Source of the DNA: Desulfofundulus thermobenzoicus
Lineage (GTDB): Bacteria; Bacillota; Desulfotomaculia; Desulfotomaculales; Desulfovirgulaceae
Assembly: GCF_009428905.1 (NCBI RefSeq)
Contig: NZ_WHYR01000022.1
Coordinates: 1-56,346, forward strand
Reading direction: 5' to 3'
DNA: 56,346 bases
This document shows positions 1-7,245 of the stretch, one piece after another. A program made the translations under genes and the position numbers. The number at the start of each line of letters is the position of its first letter. Positions within the stretch are counted from its first letter, which is position 1. The notes under the pieces are model-generated. The model ran no database searches, was not told the origin of the DNA, and was given only the letters and a program-made list of their open reading frames with translations.

Positions 1-38
1 GCTTCCTCCGCCGCTATTCTTTTCACTGAATCTGGCAT
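1..38 (-). CDS. 5' end of an unknown gene running off the window
   Basis: Only the first 12 codons are visible (MPDSVKRIAAEE...), reading leftward off the edge. The start is supported by a strong ribosome binding site (AAGGAGAT) a few bases upstream on the minus strand. The visible residues are too few to assign a family. It lies just downstream of the short open frame that ends at 76, so the two may have formed an operon. Confidence 0.55.
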   Translation of the reverse strand, partial: MPDSVKRIAAEE

Positions 39-75
39 TTATACCATCTCCTTAATTCGTGATTTATAGGCTTTC

Positions 76-153
76 TTATACCCGCACGACCCGCACTTCA
101 ATGCCGGCCGCCAGGGCGTCGTCGATGAAAGGCCCGCCTCGCAAGCATGAACG
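76..153 (-). pseudogene. Possible C-terminal remnant of an unknown gene
   Basis: An open minus-strand frame ends with TAA at 76-78 and reads GPFIDDALAAGIEVRVVRV at its C-terminus, which has the composition of a real protein. The frame is closed by an upstream TGA at 154-156 and has no start codon with a ribosome binding site. It sits 37 bases before a gene with a good ribosome binding site. It may be the 3' stub of a gene cut by rearrangement; the family is not recognised. Confidence 0.25.
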
Positions 154-156
154 TCA

Positions 157-720
157 GACGGATAGCAGGTCGGTACCCTCGAGGAACCGTCCTGGACGTG
201 TGGGTGCATACCTACGGCGGCCCGTCATACCTGGGAAGGTTCATCGTGGACACAAAGACTCTTCGTTTCCCTGACAGTGGCCAGAGCTTACTTAGCGCTT
301 CGCGCAGTCTTTCTTCTTTCATTGAAAACGGGGCAGGCCTTCCGGCCCGCCCCATTCCTCCTTTCGGGAATATGGTTTGGGCCGGGATCACCTGATGGTC
401 TTAAAAACACAAAAGAGGACGGTCGGGACATGAATGTCCTGTTTTCCGTCCTCTTGCGGGTAGGTAATTTCCGAATAATCTTCCTCATTGATACCAACAT
501 GAGGAATTCGGCGGCCACCGGCGAACTGCCGCCGGAACTGCCGCCGCACTGGTTTCATTATGGCTTCGGCATACTTCCTGCGGCAGAACTCAGCATGCTC
601 CGGCTCCCACACCCGGGACGGAGTTGGCCGCTTCTACAAGGTAATACCGCAGTTAGTAGTTACGTTTATTTTGTGTAAAGGTGCGACCCCCTCGCAAAAA
701 GGGGGCGTTAGAATTTCTTA
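157..720. other. Gene-poor stretch left of the multicopper oxidase
   Basis: No convincing gene was found. Short open frames exist on both strands (147-395 plus, 388-612 minus). None has a ribosome binding site, and the minus one runs through the stem-loop at 411-457. The minus frame around 500-640 has protein-like composition (PSRVWEPEHAEFCRRKYAEA) and could be the tail of a decayed gene. The stretch probably consists of rearrangement debris plus the downstream region of the oxidase gene. Confidence 0.3.
411..457 (-). terminator. Stem-loop followed by a T-rich tract on the minus strand
   Basis: AGAGGACGG at 414-422 pairs with CCGTCCTCT at 446-454, and an inner GGACAT/ATGTCC palindrome lies inside the loop. 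On the minus strand the stem is followed by TTTTGTGTTTTT, as in a Rho-independent terminator. It could end transcription from the multicopper oxidase or from the remnant near 500-640. Confidence 0.5.
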
Positions 721-2649
721 CTATGATTTAACCTTATATGGTCTCATCATTTCATTATCTTCATGATCTAGAATATGGCAGTGCCATACATATCCTGGCC
801 CAAGCGTTGGGTCGAATGAATACAGATTTTCCCCTGGTTTTACAGCTGAAGCAGGGAAATCCTGTGGTGCAAATCTTACCCTTATACGTGTTACCTGATT
901 TGGATTCACCCTTATAGTGTCTTTCCACCCTTTTTCATTATTATCCGGATCAATGGGCTCACCAATCAAATAGGGGTCTACCGGGAGTACTTCAGTTGGA
1001 TGGTCCAAAGGCGGCATTCCGTTAATTTCTTCCCACTTGATTCTATATTCATCTGCCATGAAGTCCTGACGGTTTAAAATTTGACATTGTACCAGGTGCA
1101 AATGTATGGGGTGCGTATCCGTAGTCAGATTTACAATAACCCACTCCTCGGTTGATCCAACTTTAGGTAATTCAGAAAACGGAGCTGCCCACTTCTGGCC
1201 GTTTAAAAGTAGAGCTACAGGGCCATTAGGTCCTATTACCTCATTTAGTGTCAGTATTCTCTGAGGTGAATCGGGCATAAGAGTAGGTATATTGTTAAGT
1301 TTATCAGGAAGCTTCGGTGGTTTGACCGGCTCAGTGGAATTAACGGGAACAGTAAACTGCATAATTTGTCCTACAGTATTTGGATCAGGTGCTTCTCCAA
1401 AAGGGAAAGGAGCATTAGCATCATTCAAAAGAATTATTGAAGTTCCCGGTGCTATGTTCGAAAAATCTACCAGGATATCTGCACGCTCTCCCGGTGCAAT
1501 CAAAAGCGTATCAAGCTCTACCGGTTCAGGCAGGAAACCACCATCAGTTCCAATTTGTATAAACCTCATACCGTTTGACATTTTCAGGTTATAAAATCGT
1601 GCATTGGAGCCGTTCAAAACACGGAACCGGTATTGTCGCCGTTCCACATCGAGATTAGGCCAGACCTTTCCATTTACCATGATAGTATCCCCCAGAAATT
1701 CAGGCACCCAGTAGGGATGAATGTCTGGATTTAATCCTTCCCTATAAAATGAAAAGGAGCCATCTGTATTAAACGACCTATCCTGTATTACTATTGGCAT
1801 CTCATACTTATCATCCGGCAAGGCAAATTTTTTCTGACTGCAATTATCAGAGTCACGCAGAAGATAAAAACCTGCAAGTACTGCATATACATTGAGCCGA
1901 GTTATACCTAATGCATGATCATGATACCATAATGTTGCAGGTTCCTGCTTGTTAGGATAATAATACAGGGATGTAACGAATGCAGGCCCTCTCTTTCCAT
2001 TATAAGTGAACCATGCATCAGGATGGCCGTCATAAATTGGAGGCACTTCACCTCCATGTAAGTGTGTTACTGTTGGTACTGGCCTCTGTGCTTCAGGAAA
2101 TCCTGGAGGGAACGGAGGCCAGGGCTTAGGAGGGTCCATCGGCATATTATTGGGATTTACCCAATGCAACGTCGGATCTACGGCAAATAGGTGTGAACCT
2201 TTCAATTTGTTAATCCACTTTACCATGACAGGGATGCCTCTAACTGCTTCAAAAGTAGCACCTGGTGCACTTCTGGAATACGTGACACGGCCTGTTTTTG
2301 TATCCTTGACAAGTCCGCCATATCCCCAAACTGTTGTTTTGGGAAAGCCCTGAGGAAGAACCTGCTGCTTGAATTCACTTATGTCTATTATATATAGGTG
2401 TCTTTTCTCCTCTTTCTTAAACCGCCTTTTATTTTTTTCATTTGTTTTTGCTGTAACTTTTATTACGAAAGGCTTATAAACCAGCGGTTTTACTAGTTGA
2501 TTGACAAACTTTGGTATAGATGCCGGGTCAAGATGTGTAATTCGCTCAGAAATCTTAGCTTGTGGTTTTTTCCTTTGTATAGCATGCTTTAAGCTGCTTA
2601 TAGCTTTAACTACATAAAAATAGAGTATTCCAACGAGGTATTTCAACAT
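721..2649 (-). CDS. Multicopper oxidase, spore-coat CotA / bilirubin-oxidase type
   Basis: The 642-residue protein oxidises phenolic or metal substrates while reducing oxygen to water. All four copper-ligand motifs are visible: HLHGG (about 197), WYHDH (about 242), HPIHLHL (about 515) and HCHILDHEDNEMM near the C-terminus, which includes the type-1 Cys, His and a likely axial Met. This arrangement is that of three-domain CotA-like laccases. CotA of Bacillus has about 510 residues; here an N-terminal extension holds a hydrophobic stretch (LVGILYFYVV) that may be a membrane anchor, followed by basic residues. ATG at 2649 is preferred because GGAGG lies 8 bases upstream; a TTG 18 bases earlier overlaps that site. 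The gene is clearly more AT-rich than the core genes and lies in an accessory block, which suggests transfer. A spore-coat role is inferred from family and host type only. Confidence 0.9.
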   Translation of the reverse strand: MLKYLVGILYFYVVKAISSLKHAIQRKKPQAKISERITHLDPASIPKFVNQLVKPLVYKPFVIKVTAKTNEKNKRRFKKEEKRHLYIIDISEFKQQVLPQGFPKTTVWGYGGLVKDTKTGRVTYSRSAPGATFEAVRGIPVMVKWINKLKGSHLFAVDPTLHWVNPNNMPMDPPKPWPPFPPGFPEAQRPVPTVTHLHGGEVPPIYDGHPDAWFTYNGKRGPAFVTSLYYYPNKQEPATLWYHDHALGITRLNVYAVLAGFYLLRDSDNCSQKKFALPDDKYEMPIVIQDRSFNTDGSFSFYREGLNPDIHPYWVPEFLGDTIMVNGKVWPNLDVERRQYRFRVLNGSNARFYNLKMSNGMRFIQIGTDGGFLPEPVELDTLLIAPGERADILVDFSNIAPGTSIILLNDANAPFPFGEAPDPNTVGQIMQFTVPVNSTEPVKPPKLPDKLNNIPTLMPDSPQRILTLNEVIGPNGPVALLLNGQKWAAPFSELPKVGSTEEWVIVNLTTDTHPIHLHLVQCQILNRQDFMADEYRIKWEEINGMPPLDHPTEVLPVDPYLIGEPIDPDNNEKGWKDTIRVNPNQVTRIRVRFAPQDFPASAVKPGENLYSFDPTLGPGYVWHCHILDHEDNEMMRPYKVKS

Positions 2650-2921
2650 GTTTATAACCTCCTTCAAGCAACTATATATTACATATTATGTTAATCGCTT
2701 GAGAGAGGTTACCTTCCCTCGATAAAATAAAACCAAATTCCCTCCACAATTATTTAGCCATTCACCTCAATGTTGCTACTCGGCCTTTCTGGCCGCAATC
2801 TGCCCAATTTTCATGGCCGCCGGTTTTGCTCCCAACCCTGTCCGGCAGGTAGACGGACAGGGTTAATACTACCAGTCAAACACTCTTCCTCAATAGTCAA
2901 CCGTACCATGCGGGTCGTCAA
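2650..2921. other. Upstream region of the oxidase with an 11-bp inverted repeat
   Basis: AACCCTGTCCG (2834-2844) and CGGACAGGGTT (2854-2864) form a perfect inverted repeat with a 9-base loop. No T-tract follows on either strand, so it is not a clear terminator. The AT-rich stretch at 2680-2760 probably holds the oxidase promoter, but no convincing -35/-10 pair was found. No gene is seen. Confidence 0.4.
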
Positions 2922-3150
2922 TCAGCTTTGTTTGCCGTTCTGGACTAATTGTCCAAGTAGCAGGTATAAAAAAGCTCATCGATGGTGCTTTCAAGAATAT
3001 CAGCCTATTGCTTTGGCAAGGTCTATGGTAGAATTACGAATGCCTTGTTCGATTTTGTAGTAGAATGATGGTGAAATATTGAGCCGACGCGCCATTTCCG
3101 AAACTGAAATTTTCTTGGCTATCCGAGCCGTTCCTAAGCACCTTTCGCAT
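2922..3150 (-). pseudogene. XRE-family repressor broken by two frameshifts
   Basis: The helix-turn-helix core is clear (ISVSEMARRLNISPSFYYKI), but it is not in frame with the only well-placed start. ATG at 3150 follows GGGGGTGAT and reads MRKVLR, then leaves the correct frame; the HTH core lies in the next frame. After LAKAI the frame meets a TGA at 3000-3002, while a one-base shift restores ADILESTIDELFLY, the usual end of this family. The open frame that starts at 3230 in the HTH frame runs through the promoter/operator region and is unlikely to be used. The gene is divergent from the intact XRE gene at 3306 and shares matching operator-like repeats with it, so it was probably a partner regulator that has decayed. 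Sequencing errors could also produce the two shifts. Confidence 0.7.
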
Positions 3151-3190
3151 TTTTGATCACCCCCTACTCGGACATTTAGCCCTGTTGCTA

Positions 3191-3278
3191 AGTTTAGCAT
3201 AATGGACTTAACGTCCAACATCAAGGGCATTTTCCCTATTCGTCCAAATTATTTTTTGCCTGGACATTATGTGCTAAA
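3191..3278. promoter_or_regulatory. Divergent promoter region with mirrored operator-like repeats
   Basis: TTTAGCATAATGGAC (3193-3207) is mirrored by TGGACATTATGTGCTAAA (3261-3278). Each copy overlaps a likely -10 region: TAAACT on the minus strand with TTGGAC 16 bases upstream, and TGCTAAAAT (extended -10) on the plus strand. Between them lie GGACTTAACGTCC and a second TCCA/TGGA pair. This is the usual layout for autorepression of two divergent XRE-controlled units; the protein that binds is inferred. Confidence 0.55.
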
Positions 3279-3305
3279 ATTACTTTAAGAGGAAATTAAT
3301 AGCGG

Positions 3306-3725
3306 GTGAAGTCTGTGGTTAACTTTAAAGAACGCCTTAAAGAATTACGAGAGGGAAAACAGATCAGTCGCGATGAATTAGCTAAGGCCATTAAGTTATC
3401 ATATTGGGCAATAGCAAAATACGAAACAGGGGAACGCACCCCCGATCCCGAAACCCTCCAAAAGCTCGCCGATTTTTTCGACTGCAGCGTAGATTATTTG
3501 CTGGGCCGAAACGAAAACCCTCGGGATCAAAACAATTCCTCCACACCCTCCTGGTGGCACCGCGACACCACGCCGACCGATGTGGAGTTGGAAGAATTTC
3601 TTAAGACCGCTAACGTATACTTTGACGGTGTTCCATTGGATGAGGACGATAAGGAGGACATTTTGACTTACCTCAAGGTTAAGTGGGAGAGGGAGAAGCG
3701 TAAACGGGATAGAGAAAAACGGTAA
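3306..3725 (+). CDS. XRE-family transcriptional regulator
   Basis: The 139-residue protein has an N-terminal Cro/CI-type helix-turn-helix (about residues 8-62: LKELREGKQISRDELAKAIK, then YETGERTPDPETL, then FFDCSVDYLLGR). An acidic and then basic C-terminal tail follows and probably mediates dimer or partner contacts. It starts with GTG at 3306 or with GTG at 3315; both have only moderate ribosome binding sites (AGAGGA, GGGTGAA). Its stop overlaps the hicB start as TAATG, so the three genes form one operon. The likely role is control of the toxin-antitoxin unit through the flanking mirrored repeats. Confidence 0.85.
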   Translation: MKSVVNFKERLKELREGKQISRDELAKAIKLSYWAIAKYETGERTPDPETLQKLADFFDCSVDYLLGRNENPRDQNNSSTPSWWHRDTTPTDVELEEFLKTANVYFDGVPLDEDDKEDILTYLKVKWEREKRKRDREKR

Positions 3726-4102
3726 TGAGGTACAATGAACTGGAAAGGAGCGTGAACCACGTGCTGCCGCAAAAGGTTTTGGAAACATTGTCAAAACTGC
3801 CTCCCGAACGTTTGCGCATGGTGCTTAATTTCGCCGAAGCATCCTTGATCAACCGGAAGGTTACCCGCCGCTACAATGTGGTTCTAGAATGGAACGAGCC
3901 CGATGCGCAAGATTCCGAGGGAGGATATACGGTTCTCGTTCCTTCCCTTCCGCCGGTTGTAACGGAGGGGGACACCCGGGAAGAAGCTCTGGCCAACGCC
4001 CGCGAAGCGATTGCCTGCTTCCTGGAGTACCTGATAATCACCGGTCAGCCGGTACCTCCAGATGATGAAAAAGGTGACAACCTGGTGGAAGTTACCGTAT
4101 GA
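3725..4102 (+). CDS. hicB: HicB-family antitoxin with an N-terminal extension
   Basis: The C-terminal part (about residues 48-125) is a typical partly degraded RNase-H-like HicB domain: YNVVLEWNEPD, then GGYTVLVPSLPPVVTEGDTR, then EEALANAREAI. HicB neutralises the HicA mRNA interferase and often binds DNA. The first 45 residues carry LPPERLRMVLNFAEASL, which resembles the short LPPE-helix motif of DUF2281-type antitoxin proteins; this is unusual for HicB. ATG at 3725 overlaps the XRE stop. A GTG at 3761 after AAAGGAG is an alternative that would remove 12 residues but keep the motif. The stop overlaps the hicA start as ATGA. Confidence 0.8.
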   Translation: MRYNELERSVNHVLPQKVLETLSKLPPERLRMVLNFAEASLINRKVTRRYNVVLEWNEPDAQDSEGGYTVLVPSLPPVVTEGDTREEALANAREAIACFLEYLIITGQPVPPDDEKGDNLVEVTV

Positions 4103-4332
4103 GCCCACGGCTGCCGAGAGTTACCGGGGTTGACGTGGTGGCCGCTTTGAGACGTGGCGGCTTTGTCGTTGAATACATCAAGGGCAGCCACTATCACCTT
4201 GTGCATTTTTCCTCCTCCTCCCGCCAGGCTGTTGTTCCTGTACATGCGGGGAAAATTCTGAAGCCCAAAACTTTAAAAAGCATACTTGAAAAAGCCGGGA
4301 TTACGATAGATGAATTCATTGAGCTGCTATGA
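4099..4332 (+). CDS. hicA: HicA-family mRNA interferase toxin
   Basis: The 77-residue protein has the dsRBD-like HicA fold signature: an N-terminal helix (VTGVDVVAALRRGGFVVEYI), then KGSHYHLVH with the catalytic His of the GSH motif, then VPVHAGKILKPKTLKSILEK and AGITIDEFIELL. Length is normal for the family. It would cleave mRNA when free of HicB. It is translationally coupled to hicB by a 4-base ATGA overlap. Here the antitoxin precedes the toxin, the reverse of the common hicA-hicB order, which is a known variant. Confidence 0.87.
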   Translation: MSPRLPRVTGVDVVAALRRGGFVVEYIKGSHYHLVHFSSSSRQAVVPVHAGKILKPKTLKSILEKAGITIDEFIELL

Positions 4333-4485
4333 ACAGACCATCCTTGGCTCAAGGTCAAGAAGGCGAGAATTATAGCATACCAGTTTAACGTCCGGCTAAT
4401 ACCCGAGGATAACGGGTGAACCGCAGAAGTGCCCGCCCTCCCCGGGTGCGTTACCTGGGGGAACACGAAAGAGGAAGCCCTTGCC
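4333..4485 (+). pseudogene. Second hicB, decayed and truncated
   Basis: Directly after hicA one frame reads YQFNVRLIPEDNG, then an in-frame TGA, then TAEVPALPGCVTWGNTKEEALA. That is a recognisable HicB N-terminal half with a nonsense codon where the family normally has an aromatic residue. There is no start codon after the hicA stop. The frame ends at the junction with the truncated tepA near 4485, so the C-terminal half is missing. It is more similar to ordinary HicB than the intact gene upstream is, and it may be the original partner of this hicA. Confidence 0.7.
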
Positions 4486-5015
4486 TATCCTGGCGTGAGG
4501 CCAGGGGGTAGCGACAAGGGCACTATCGGTACCCCGATGGAATGCCCCCCACCCAGCACAATGGACACCGTGGGTTTGGAGAGGCTGGCAATCATTTCAG
4601 CTATGGCCAGGCCGGCTTCCACGTCGCCCCCCACGGTATTGAGCACCACCAGCACCCCCTCCACTTCCGGGCTCTGTTCCAGAGCCACCAGTTGGGGGAT
4701 TACATGTTCGTACTTGGTGGCCTTGTTCTGGGGCGGCAGCACCAGGTGGCCTTCAATCTGGCCCACAATGGTGAGGCAGTGAATATTGCTTTTAACCTCC
4801 GGCATGGGACTGGCGCCCAGCTCTTTCAACGCATCCATACTTTCCTTCGTTTTACCCTGTACCCGTCGGGGACCGCCGGGTGTCTCGGGTGCATTGGGTT
4901 CTCGCTGGGGTTCCGGGCCGGGTTGGGGACCGGGTTGGGTTCCCGGGTTTGGTTCCACCCCCGGTGCGAAAGGGTATTCTCCTTCATAACCCCAAAAACG
5001 ATTATCGCCGGACAT
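4485..5015 (-). pseudogene. tepA: TepA-like ClpP-fold protease, 3' truncated
   Basis: Residues 60-160 match the YmfB/TepA family closely: [60 protein letters not shown] and the nucleophile motif [10 protein letters not shown]. The homologous reading stops right after GVPI, and 11 unrelated residues (ending LPPGLTPG) precede a stop. About 90 C-terminal residues expected from B. subtilis TepA (about 245 aa) are absent, so the fold cannot be complete. The N-terminus has a Pro/Gly-rich repeat ([14 protein letters not shown]). The start at 5015 follows AAAGGATGA. It is adjacent to rnj, as in Bacillus; the expected spoIIIE/ftsK downstream is replaced by the hicBA island. Confidence 0.8.
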
Positions 5016-5243
5016 GGCCGTTCATCCTTTCTACTGTGGTCTGTATTTAGTATGGATGAACAGTAACAAAAATACACCACTGAACAGGGATTCCATAAAC
5101 AGGCAATACCGTGGTGGAACAATCCGCCATTACACAGCATCTAATGTTAAGGATGGACCGGCTGGAACGGTGGCAAATTGCTCCCCGATAATTCTTTTGA
5201 ATTAAAAGAAATTCCGGGAGATATAGAATTACCATTTTATTTA

Positions 5244-5271
5244 AAGGGCACGGGTTTAAACCCGTGCCCTT
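5244..5271 (-). terminator. 28-base perfect palindrome after rnj
   Basis: AAGGGCACGGGTTT (5244-5257) is followed by its exact reverse complement (5258-5271). It lies 2 bases beyond the rnj stop, and on the minus strand TTTAAATAAAAT follows. It probably ends the rnj transcript. Because rnj and tepA are read in the same direction, tepA would then need its own promoter in 5016-5240. Confidence 0.65.
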
Positions 5272-5272
5272 A

Positions 5273-6943
5273 TTACACTTCCATGATGATCGGTAGAATC
5301 ATAGGCCTTCTCCTGGTTTTCTCGTAAAGAAACTTTCCTAACACGTCGCGTACCTGGGATTTGATGGCCGCCCACTCCGAAAGGCCACGGTCGTTACATT
5401 TTTCCAGGGCGCTTTTCACCTTGTCCCGGGCTTCTTCCAGCAGATGCTCCGATTCCCGTACATAGACAAATCCCCGGGAAACAATGTCCGGCCCGGCCAC
5501 CACCTGGCCCAGTTCCCGGTTGATGGTCACCACCACGATCAGGATCCCGTCCTGGGACAGCTGCCTGCGGTCCCGCAGGACAATGTTGCCCACATCGCCC
5601 ACGCCCAGGCCGTCCACCAGCACCCGGCCGGCCGTCACCCGCCCGGCAACCCGTCCCGTCCGGCGGGTGAATTCCAGAATATGTCCGTTTTCGGCCACAA
5701 AGATATTTTCGGCCGGAATACCCATGCTCCGGGCCAGCTCTGCGTGCTTGATCAGCATCCGGTATTCGCCGTGTACGGGAACGAAAAACCGGGGTTTCAC
5801 CAGGTTGATCATCAATTTGAGCTCTTCCTGGCTGGGGTGCCCGCTCACATGTATGCCTGAAACCGCCTCATAGATGACGTGGGCACCCTGCTTGAAGAGT
5901 TGATCGATGATGCGTGCCACCAGCTTTTCGTTACCCGGAATGGGGGTGGCCGAAATAATGATGGTATCTCCGGGCAAAATTTCCACCTGCCGGTGGTCTC
6001 CCAGGGCCATCCTGGTCAGCGCCGACATGGGCTCACCCTGGCTGCCGGTACACAGAAAAACTACCTGGTTTTTAGGCAGACGGCTGGCTTCATCCAGTTC
6101 CACCAGGGTTCCCCCGGGTATGTCAATATACCCCAGTTCGTGGGCAATATTGACCACGTTAACCATACTCCGTCCCACCACCGCCACCTTGCGATTGTAA
6201 CGGTGGGCAGTGGTAATGGCTTGCTGTAAGCGATGGACATTGGAGGCAAAGGTGGCCACGATAATCCGTTCCCTGGCCTGGCGAAAGGTTTCATCAAAGG
6301 TGACTCCGACCATCCGTTCCGACATGGTGTAACCCGGCCGTTCCACATTGGTACTGTCGGACAACAATACCAGCACTCCCCGCTCCCCCAGCTGGGCAAG
6401 ACGGTAAAAGTCGGTGACCTGTCCGTCCACCGGTGTTTGATCGATTTTAAAGTCACCGGTATGCACCACAACGCCCACCGGGGTATGAATAGCCACCGCC
6501 ACCGCATCGGGAATGCTGTGGGATACCCGGATGAACTCCACCTTGAAAGGGCCAATGCATACCGTCTCCCGGGGTTTGACCACATGCAGTTGAGCTTCGC
6601 CGGCCACACCCTGCTCCTTCAATTTGCCCTGCAGCAAACCCAGGGTTAGTTTGGTGCCGTATACAGGTACGTTTAACTGTTTCAGGACATAGGGCAGGGC
6701 GCCGATATGGTCCTCGTGCCCGTGGGTAAGCACTATACCGCACACAGAACCTTTATTTTCCAGAAGGAAAGAAATATCGGGGATGACCACATCAATCCCC
6801 AGCATCTCTTCCTCCGGAAACATCAAGCCGCAGTCAATCACCAGAATATTTTCCCCGAATCTCACCGCCATCATGTTTTTACCGATCTCCCCCAACCCCC
6901 CCAGGGGGATCAGGGCCAGTTTGGGTTCTCTGGCCAAATACAC
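5273..6943 (-). CDS. rnj: Ribonuclease J
   Basis: The 556-residue metallo-beta-lactamase/beta-CASP RNase degrades and matures mRNA and rRNA by 5'-to-3' exonuclease and endonuclease action. The zinc motif THGHEDHIGALPYVL lies near residue 73, DSTN near 195, the beta-CASP segment with ATFASNVHRLQQ follows, and the late His motif (ISGIHVSGHPSQEELKLMI, then PVHGEYRML) is present. The C-terminal domain (LSQDGILIVVV to the end) is complete. GTG at 6943 follows AGGAGGTGT. It holds the position of rnjB in Bacillus, between dapA and tepA; no second copy is in the window, so the choice between rnjA and rnjB is left open. A hairpin terminator separates it from dapA upstream. Confidence 0.95.
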   Translation of the reverse strand: MYLAREPKLALIPLGGLGEIGKNMMAVRFGENILVIDCGLMFPEEEMLGIDVVIPDISFLLENKGSVCGIVLTHGHEDHIGALPYVLKQLNVPVYGTKLTLGLLQGKLKEQGVAGEAQLHVVKPRETVCIGPFKVEFIRVSHSIPDAVAVAIHTPVGVVVHTGDFKIDQTPVDGQVTDFYRLAQLGERGVLVLLSDSTNVERPGYTMSERMVGVTFDETFRQARERIIVATFASNVHRLQQAITTAHRYNRKVAVVGRSMVNVVNIAHELGYIDIPGGTLVELDEASRLPKNQVVFLCTGSQGEPMSALTRMALGDHRQVEILPGDTIIISATPIPGNEKLVARIIDQLFKQGAHVIYEAVSGIHVSGHPSQEELKLMINLVKPRFFVPVHGEYRMLIKHAELARSMGIPAENIFVAENGHILEFTRRTGRVAGRVTAGRVLVDGLGVGDVGNIVLRDRRQLSQDGILIVVVTINRELGQVVAGPDIVSRGFVYVRESEHLLEEARDKVKSALEKCNDRGLSEWAAIKSQVRDVLGKFLYEKTRRRPMILPIIMEV

Positions 6944-7150
6944 ACCTCCTAACCTGTTTTTCCAAAAATCATAGTCGGAAATTCTATAAGACTTTTACGG
7001 TGAGATAACAGGAGAAGGCGGGGAAATATTCTATTGTACCGCGTGCAGGAAAGCCGAACGCAAGACAGTTCCGGAATTAATTATACTGGATTTGTTTGCC
7101 CCGCACAAGGGCAGATGCAAACCGGACCGGACGAGTCGGAACCAGAGGAA
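6944..7150. other. Upstream region of rnj
   Basis: This gap, with the dapA terminator at 7151-7180 and the spacer up to the dapA stop at 7246, contains no gene. Because a terminator precedes it, the rnj promoter should lie here. The minus strand has TACAAT near 7033-7038 and TATAAT near 7080-7085 as possible -10 boxes, but neither has a good -35 at normal spacing. Confidence 0.35.
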
Positions 7151-7180
7151 TCAAAAAAGAGGGAATGTAACTTCCCTCCT
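7151..7180 (-). terminator. Rho-independent terminator after dapA
   Basis: GAGGGAA (7159-7165) pairs with TTCCCTC (7172-7178) around a 6-base loop, and on the minus strand the stem is followed by TTTTTTG. It ends the dapB-dpaAB-asd-lysC-dapA unit. Confidence 0.8.
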
Positions 7181-7245
7181 TAAAGTAGTCGTTAATGGCC
7201 ATAACCCTTCCCGGCATTTTCCCGGGGATACCAGCCAGCAGCTGT

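Noticed and set aside
147..395. 82-codon plus frame near the left edge
   Set aside because: No ribosome binding site and no motif; its sequence looks partly protein-like but evidence is too weak.
388..612. 74-codon minus frame with protein-like composition
   Set aside because: It runs through a terminator-like stem-loop and has no ribosome binding site; kept only as possible debris.
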